Shown here: positions 61,501-64,000 of the stretch, in pieces | Position numbering within the stretch: the first letter of the stretch is position 1 | How the letters are laid out: the number at the start of each line of letters is the position of its first letter | From: CAWCDJ01 sp963836015 | GTDB taxonomy: Bacteria; Acidobacteriota; Terriglobia; Bryobacterales; Bryobacteraceae | Reading direction: 5' to 3' | Assembly (NCBI GenBank): GCA_963836015.1 | Contig: CAWIIF010000008.1 | Location: forward strand, 310,001-374,000 | Length of the DNA stretch: 64,000 bases | The notes under the pieces: model-generated | What the model saw: the letters and a program-made list of their open reading frames with translations, nothing else | Databases searched by the model: none | What the model was told of the DNA's origin: nothing | Position numbers and translations under genes: made by a program

Positions 61501-61653
61501 GAGGTTGGCGTTCACCGAAATGGTCGGAAAATCGACATTCGGCAGGTCGCTCACAGGCAACCCGCGGTAACCGGCAACGCCAAACAGGACGATTCCGCTC
61601 ATGACCAGCGTAGTCATGACCGGCCGGCGAATGAAAATCCCGGTGATGTTCAT
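58528..61653 (-). CDS. RND efflux permease (HAE1, MdtB/MdtC-like)
   Basis: The 1041-residue protein is full length for HAE1. It shows the start NITGIFIRRPVMTTLVMSGI, porter-domain motifs (GLPVSDLPNVDFPTISVNANLPGASPET) and TM4 LSVGFVVDDAIVMLENI with the proton-relay Asp pair. The C-terminal half has PSAGLGALATLL and IVKKNAIMMIDFALEAQR. It exports hydrophobic drugs or lipids with a membrane-fusion protein and outer-membrane channel, neither of which is in the window. The second RND gene lies 1.3 kb upstream. Confidence 0.92.
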   Translation of the reverse strand: MNITGIFIRRPVMTTLVMSGIVLFGVAGYRGLPVSDLPNVDFPTISVNANLPGASPETMAASVATPLERQFSTIPGLDSMSSSSTRGSTSVTLQFTLDRPLDAAAQDVQEAIAIVQRRLPSGMPTPPTLRKVNPADQPILNFSLNSPTLPLSVVDDYAETMISQRISMLSGVAQVNVYGAQKYAVRAQLDPNLLAARGIPIEDVETALAKHNVNLPTGTLWGPKQSFTVQASGQLETAEKYRPLIVAYRNGAPVRLEQLGRVIDSVENDKVASWFNDRRSITLVVQRQPGTNTVDVVDRIRDLLPTFKEQMPPSVNLDIVYDRSESIRESVNDVKFTLLLSIVLVVLVIFLFLRNFSATLIPSLALPLAIIGTFAAMFLLGYTLDNLSLMALTLSVGFVVDDAIVMLENIVRHMEMGKGRMEAALEGSREIGFTILSMTLSLAAVFIPVLFMSGILGRLFNEFAVTIMVAILISGFVSLSLTPMLCSRFLTPPGGRHNAFYRASEGVFDGMRSAYEWTLRRVIRHRFLTMLTAAGTLAATIFLFGLVPKGFIPDQDTGQLQGYTEAPQDVSFDGMAAQQAKVAEVLGADPNIDAFSSNIGTGGPTTSGNTGRLFIRLKPRDQRRLTPEQVIESLRPRLNAIPGIRTYLQNPPLVRIGGQISRSLYQYTLQGPDIQELYASAVDFEKRMRTVPGLLDVNSDLQIASPLVTLDLDRDRASAFGVTADQVERALYDAYGARQVSSIYTSVDTYYVIMELLPKFQLDPSRLGLLYTNSSSGRLVPISTVSKLRTGLGPLTVAHLGQLPAVTISFNLAPGISLGDAVARVEGMARESLPATIRTSFQGVAAAFQSSLTGMGVLLAMAILVIYMVLGILYESFIHPITILSGLPSAGLGALATLLVFHDELNIYSFVGIIMLIGIVKKNAIMMIDFALEAQRVHGSSPADAIFEACLVRFRPIMMTTMAALMGTLPIALGLGAGGEARRPLGLAVVGGLVVSQLLTLYITPVFFIYMEKLRALRRRPREQSGQALRPAEQIAASTRG

Positions 61654-61667
61654 CGCTCTGCCATATC

Positions 61668-62366
61668 TTAGCCGGATTCATCTCCTTGCGATAGCGCTAT
61701 AAACGACTTGGTGAGGCCCAGGAAACGCTCCCGGATCACGCGCGCGCCGGGAAACAGGGCGCGAAACTCGGAGAGTCCCAGCAGCCGTACATCCGAAAGA
61801 TAGTGGTCGATATAGAAGCGGCGGCGGTCAGGAGATACGGGGACGAGGAGCGACCAGAGGTTCAGGCGGGGAACCAGCGCGCGCTGCCAGGCACGCGGCA
61901 GCCAGTGGACGAGCGGCGTGAAAAGGTGCTGCTCCACGGGGAACCAGCGGTTGGGGGTCTGGACCCAATAGGCGCGGCCGACGCGGGCGACCTCACCGGC
62001 GAAGCGGCGCTGGCTGGCGGCGTCGCCGACGTGTTCGATGACGGAATTGCTGAAGACGAGGTCGAAGGAGCGGTCGCGGAAGGGAAGGGCGCGGCCGTCG
62101 CCGGCTACCCAATCGGCGGCGGAGGCGAGATCGTCTTTGGCGCGAGGCGTGTTGAGCAGTACCAGGCGGGGGCGGACTGTGAGGAGGTTCCAGCAGTCGG
62201 GCGTGCCGCCGATATCGAGGATGCGGGTTTCGGACGTGACGGAGCACTCGCGGGCGAAGCGCTGCATGCGCCGGCGCCGGAAGTGGAGCGAGAGAGCGGT
62301 GAGCCAGTGGGCCAAGCGATCAGGATAGCGAATCGGGTAGGGCAGGCTAAAGACCTGCCCCACCAT
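61668..62366 (-). CDS. Class I SAM methyltransferase
   Basis: The 232-residue protein has motif I ETRILDIGGTPDCWNLL, the acidic DGRALPFRDRSFDLVFSNSVIEHVGD (about 90-115) and a C-terminal region typical of lipid- or sugar-linked methyltransferases. The start at ATG 62366 is uncertain: its first codons come from a GC-rich hairpin (62335-62361), and the family's normal start may be nearer MQRFARECSV. The substrate is unknown. Confidence 0.75.
   Translation of the reverse strand: MVGQVFSLPYPIRYPDRLAHWLTALSLHFRRRRMQRFARECSVTSETRILDIGGTPDCWNLLTVRPRLVLLNTPRAKDDLASAADWVAGDGRALPFRDRSFDLVFSNSVIEHVGDAASQRRFAGEVARVGRAYWVQTPNRWFPVEQHLFTPLVHWLPRAWQRALVPRLNLWSLLVPVSPDRRRFYIDHYLSDVRLLGLSEFRALFPGARVIRERFLGLTKSFIALSQGDESG
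62335..62361. repeat. Divergent hairpin related to the 3'-end repeats
   Basis: GGGTAGGGCAGG...CCTGCCCC forms a stem with a 7-base loop. It shares GGGTAGG and CCTGCCC with the 3'-end repeats but not the loop. It overlaps the proposed start of the methyltransferase gene, so it may mark an N-terminal mis-start. Confidence 0.4.
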
Positions 62367-62372
62367 AACTGA

Positions 62373-62861
62373 CTACCAGCCGTGGCGCATTACGGGCTCG
62401 CGGGCGAGTGAGACGATGGCGGGGTCCACGAGCTTGCGGAAATCCGCCATGCGCATGTGCACTTCGTCGCGATGGGTTCCGGCACTGAAGGCGATGGTGT
62501 CCTCACCAGCAATGCTGTTGTCGAGATAGACCTTGCAGCCGTAGAGGGCCCCGAACGGCGGCATCGCGCCCAATTCGCAATCGGGAAAGAGCTTCCCGAG
62601 TTCTTCTTCCGTGGCCAGCCGGACATGGCTCAGCCCCAGTGCTGCCCTTACCTCCTGAAAATCGACCAGTTTGTTGGCCGGGATGACGATCATATGGAAC
62701 TCGCCATCGCCGAATACGACCACCGTTTTGGCCACCTCCCGTGTGGGCAGGTGCTCGACCGCGGCCACTTCCCGAGCCGTATAGGCCTGAGGGTGAACGG
62801 TCAGGGTGTATTCCGCGCGGCGGGAATCGAGGAAACTACGCAGTCGCTCCGAAAGCGGCAT
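62373..62861 (-). CDS. YbaK/EbsC-type aminoacyl-tRNA deacylase-like protein
   Basis: The 162-residue protein resembles the YbaK/ProX editing domain: YTAREVAAVEHLPTREVAKTVVVFGDGEFHMIVIPANKLVDF with the conserved Lys, SHVRLATEEELGKLFPDCELGAMPPFG and IAFSAGTHRDEVHMRMADFRKLV. It probably removes mischarged amino acids from tRNA. It lies 6 bp upstream of the methyltransferase gene, and its function need not be linked. Confidence 0.87.
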   Translation of the reverse strand: MPLSERLRSFLDSRRAEYTLTVHPQAYTAREVAAVEHLPTREVAKTVVVFGDGEFHMIVIPANKLVDFQEVRAALGLSHVRLATEEELGKLFPDCELGAMPPFGALYGCKVYLDNSIAGEDTIAFSAGTHRDEVHMRMADFRKLVDPAIVSLAREPVMRHGW

Positions 62862-62912
62862 AGGAACCTCCCCTGATTGAATCTTACGCCCAAACCGCGA
62901 AAAACGGCAGGT

Positions 62913-64000
62913 TTAGTCGGCTCCTTCGGGCACGGGCTGCGGCGTACGGTGCGGCAGGGCCCGGCCGGCCCACAGGCGGAGGCGGTCGAGGTAGAGGTAG
63001 ATCACGGGGGTGGTGAAGAGCGTCAGCATCTGGCTGACCACCAGGCCGCCCACGATCGTGATGCCCAGGGGGCGGCGAAGCTCCGACCCGGCGCCGCTTC
63101 CGATGGCCAGCGGCACGGCGCCGAGCATGGCCGCGACGGTGGTCATCATGATCGGGCGGAAGCGCAGCAGGCAGGCTTCATAAATGGCGTCGCGCGAATT
63201 CTTGCCCTCCTTGCGCTCTGCTTCCAGTGCGAAATCGATCATCATGATGGCGTTCTTTTTCACGATTCCGATCAGCAGGATGATGCCGATGAGGGCGATG
63301 ACGTTGAGGTCTTCGTGGGTGAGCAGCAGCGCCAGCAGCGCGCCCACGCCGGCGGAGGGCAGGGTGGAGAGGATGGTGACGGGGTGGACGAAGCTCTCGT
63401 AAAGAATTCCAAGAACGATATAGACGGTGACGAGCGCCGCCAGGATCAGGTAGGGCTCGTTGGCCAGCGAGCTCTGAAACGCCTGCGCGGTTCCCATGAA
63501 GCTGCCTTGCACGTTGGCGGGCATTCCGATCTGTCGCTCGGTATCCTGAATCTCGTTTACCGCGTCACCCAGCGAGATGCCGGGCGCGAGAGCGAAGGAA
63601 AGGGTCACGGAGGGGAACTGCCCCTGGTGATTGACGGCAAGAGTGGTGTTGGTCTCCTCCAGGTGGGCGAAGGAACTGAGCGGCGCTTCCTTCCCGGTGG
63701 ACGAACGCACGTAGATGGCGCGCAGCGAATCGGGCCCCTGCTGGAAGCGCGGGTCCACCTCCATCACCACGAAATACTGATTGAGCGGGGTGTACATGGT
63801 GGAGACGTCGCGCTGGCCGAAGGAATCGTATAGGGCGGCGTCGATGGCATCCTGGGTCAGGCCCAGGCGCGACGCGCTGTCGCGGTCCACGACCAGGCGG
63901 GATTCGAGCCCGTGGATCTGCTGGTCGGTGTTGGCGTCGCGGATGTCCGGAAGGGTCCGCATCTTCTCGAGCAGCTTCTGCGACCACAGGTCGAGGTCGG
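62913..64000 (-). CDS. RND efflux permease, second (5' end beyond window)
   Basis: Residues run from LWSQKLLEKMRTLPDIRDANTDQ at the right edge to the C-terminus (about 362 residues). The TM and porter segments, including LPSAGVGALLALLLTHEDLN, LLIGIVKKNAIMMIDFALEAERK and RFRPIMMTTVAAMLGAVPL, show it is the C-terminal half of an HAE1 permease. It is not identical to the RND gene at 58528 but close, as in MdtB/MdtC pairs; here a methyltransferase and a YbaK gene separate them. Confidence 0.92.
   Translation of the reverse strand, partial: DLDLWSQKLLEKMRTLPDIRDANTDQQIHGLESRLVVDRDSASRLGLTQDAIDAALYDSFGQRDVSTMYTPLNQYFVVMEVDPRFQQGPDSLRAIYVRSSTGKEAPLSSFAHLEETNTTLAVNHQGQFPSVTLSFALAPGISLGDAVNEIQDTERQIGMPANVQGSFMGTAQAFQSSLANEPYLILAALVTVYIVLGILYESFVHPVTILSTLPSAGVGALLALLLTHEDLNVIALIGIILLIGIVKKNAIMMIDFALEAERKEGKNSRDAIYEACLLRFRPIMMTTVAAMLGAVPLAIGSGAGSELRRPLGITIVGGLVVSQMLTLFTTPVIYLYLDRLRLWAGRALPHRTPQPVPEGAD

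Noticed and set aside
1..64000. CRISPR array or phage module
   Set aside because: No regularly spaced direct repeats and no Cas, integrase or structural phage genes were seen.

Overview
The window is GC-rich, gene-dense chromosomal DNA, most likely from an acidobacterium of the Solibacter/Bryobacter type. The evidence is family composition, not a marker gene: an acidobacterial-type VWFA protein, three large two-module FtsX/MacB-type orphan permeases (ADOP family), a PadR-ADOP pair, an Oar-like TonB-dependent receptor with an N-terminal carboxypeptidase-regulatory domain, an ECF sigma factor overlapping a Ser/Thr kinase, and Tat-exported sulfatase, fucosidase and aldo/keto reductase. I found no rRNA, tRNA or CRISPR array.

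Layout. 1-11290: a partial VWFA protein, an ArsR regulator, an SDR oxidoreductase with a striking upstream repeat, ADOP permease 1, then exported carbohydrate-type enzymes (sulfatase, PQQ dehydrogenase, Gfo/Idh/MocA protein) and ADOP permease 2. 11495-13384: a complete ISNCY/IS1202-like insertion sequence with double-motif ends and a 15-16 bp target duplication. 13547-20956: five co-directional, tightly packed genes, four of which carry c-type haem sites (seven CxxCH motifs in total). This is the most unusual functional unit in the window. 21141-25227: small proteins, a GIY-YIG domain protein, a zinc-ribbon membrane protein and a GH29 alpha-L-fucosidase.

25231-31726 is a seven-gene minus-strand housekeeping operon: class III aminotransferase, methyltransferase, YraN, GalT-like transferase, TPR protein, YvcK and GlmU. 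It points to sugar-nucleotide and envelope-precursor supply. 31941-37998 is accessory: secreted hypotheticals, hydrolases, a low-GC ArsR-AHSA1 cassette, a probable P450 remnant and a 3D-domain protein. 38111-41993: an M23 peptidase with five tandem repeats, a B12-binding radical SAM enzyme and a tiny basic protein. 42000-53066: the TonB-dependent receptor, DinB, NTF2-like lipoprotein, ADOP 3 with its PadR regulator, an internally deleted DUF1569 gene and a ferredoxin-fused aldo/keto reductase. 53195-64000: the sigma/kinase pair, an ABC exporter and two RND permeases, one cut by the window edge.

Three families of short dispersed repeats recur. The first is a hairpin at gene 3' ends (7727, 20952, 40029) that supplies stop codons to two genes and has an in-frame copy inside a third gene (20136). 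The second is a roughly 110 bp element at 11355 and 36014. The third is a 29 bp repeat at 46085 and 58473. Inverted repeats also cover the start codons of two genes (4269-4286 and 34914-34931).
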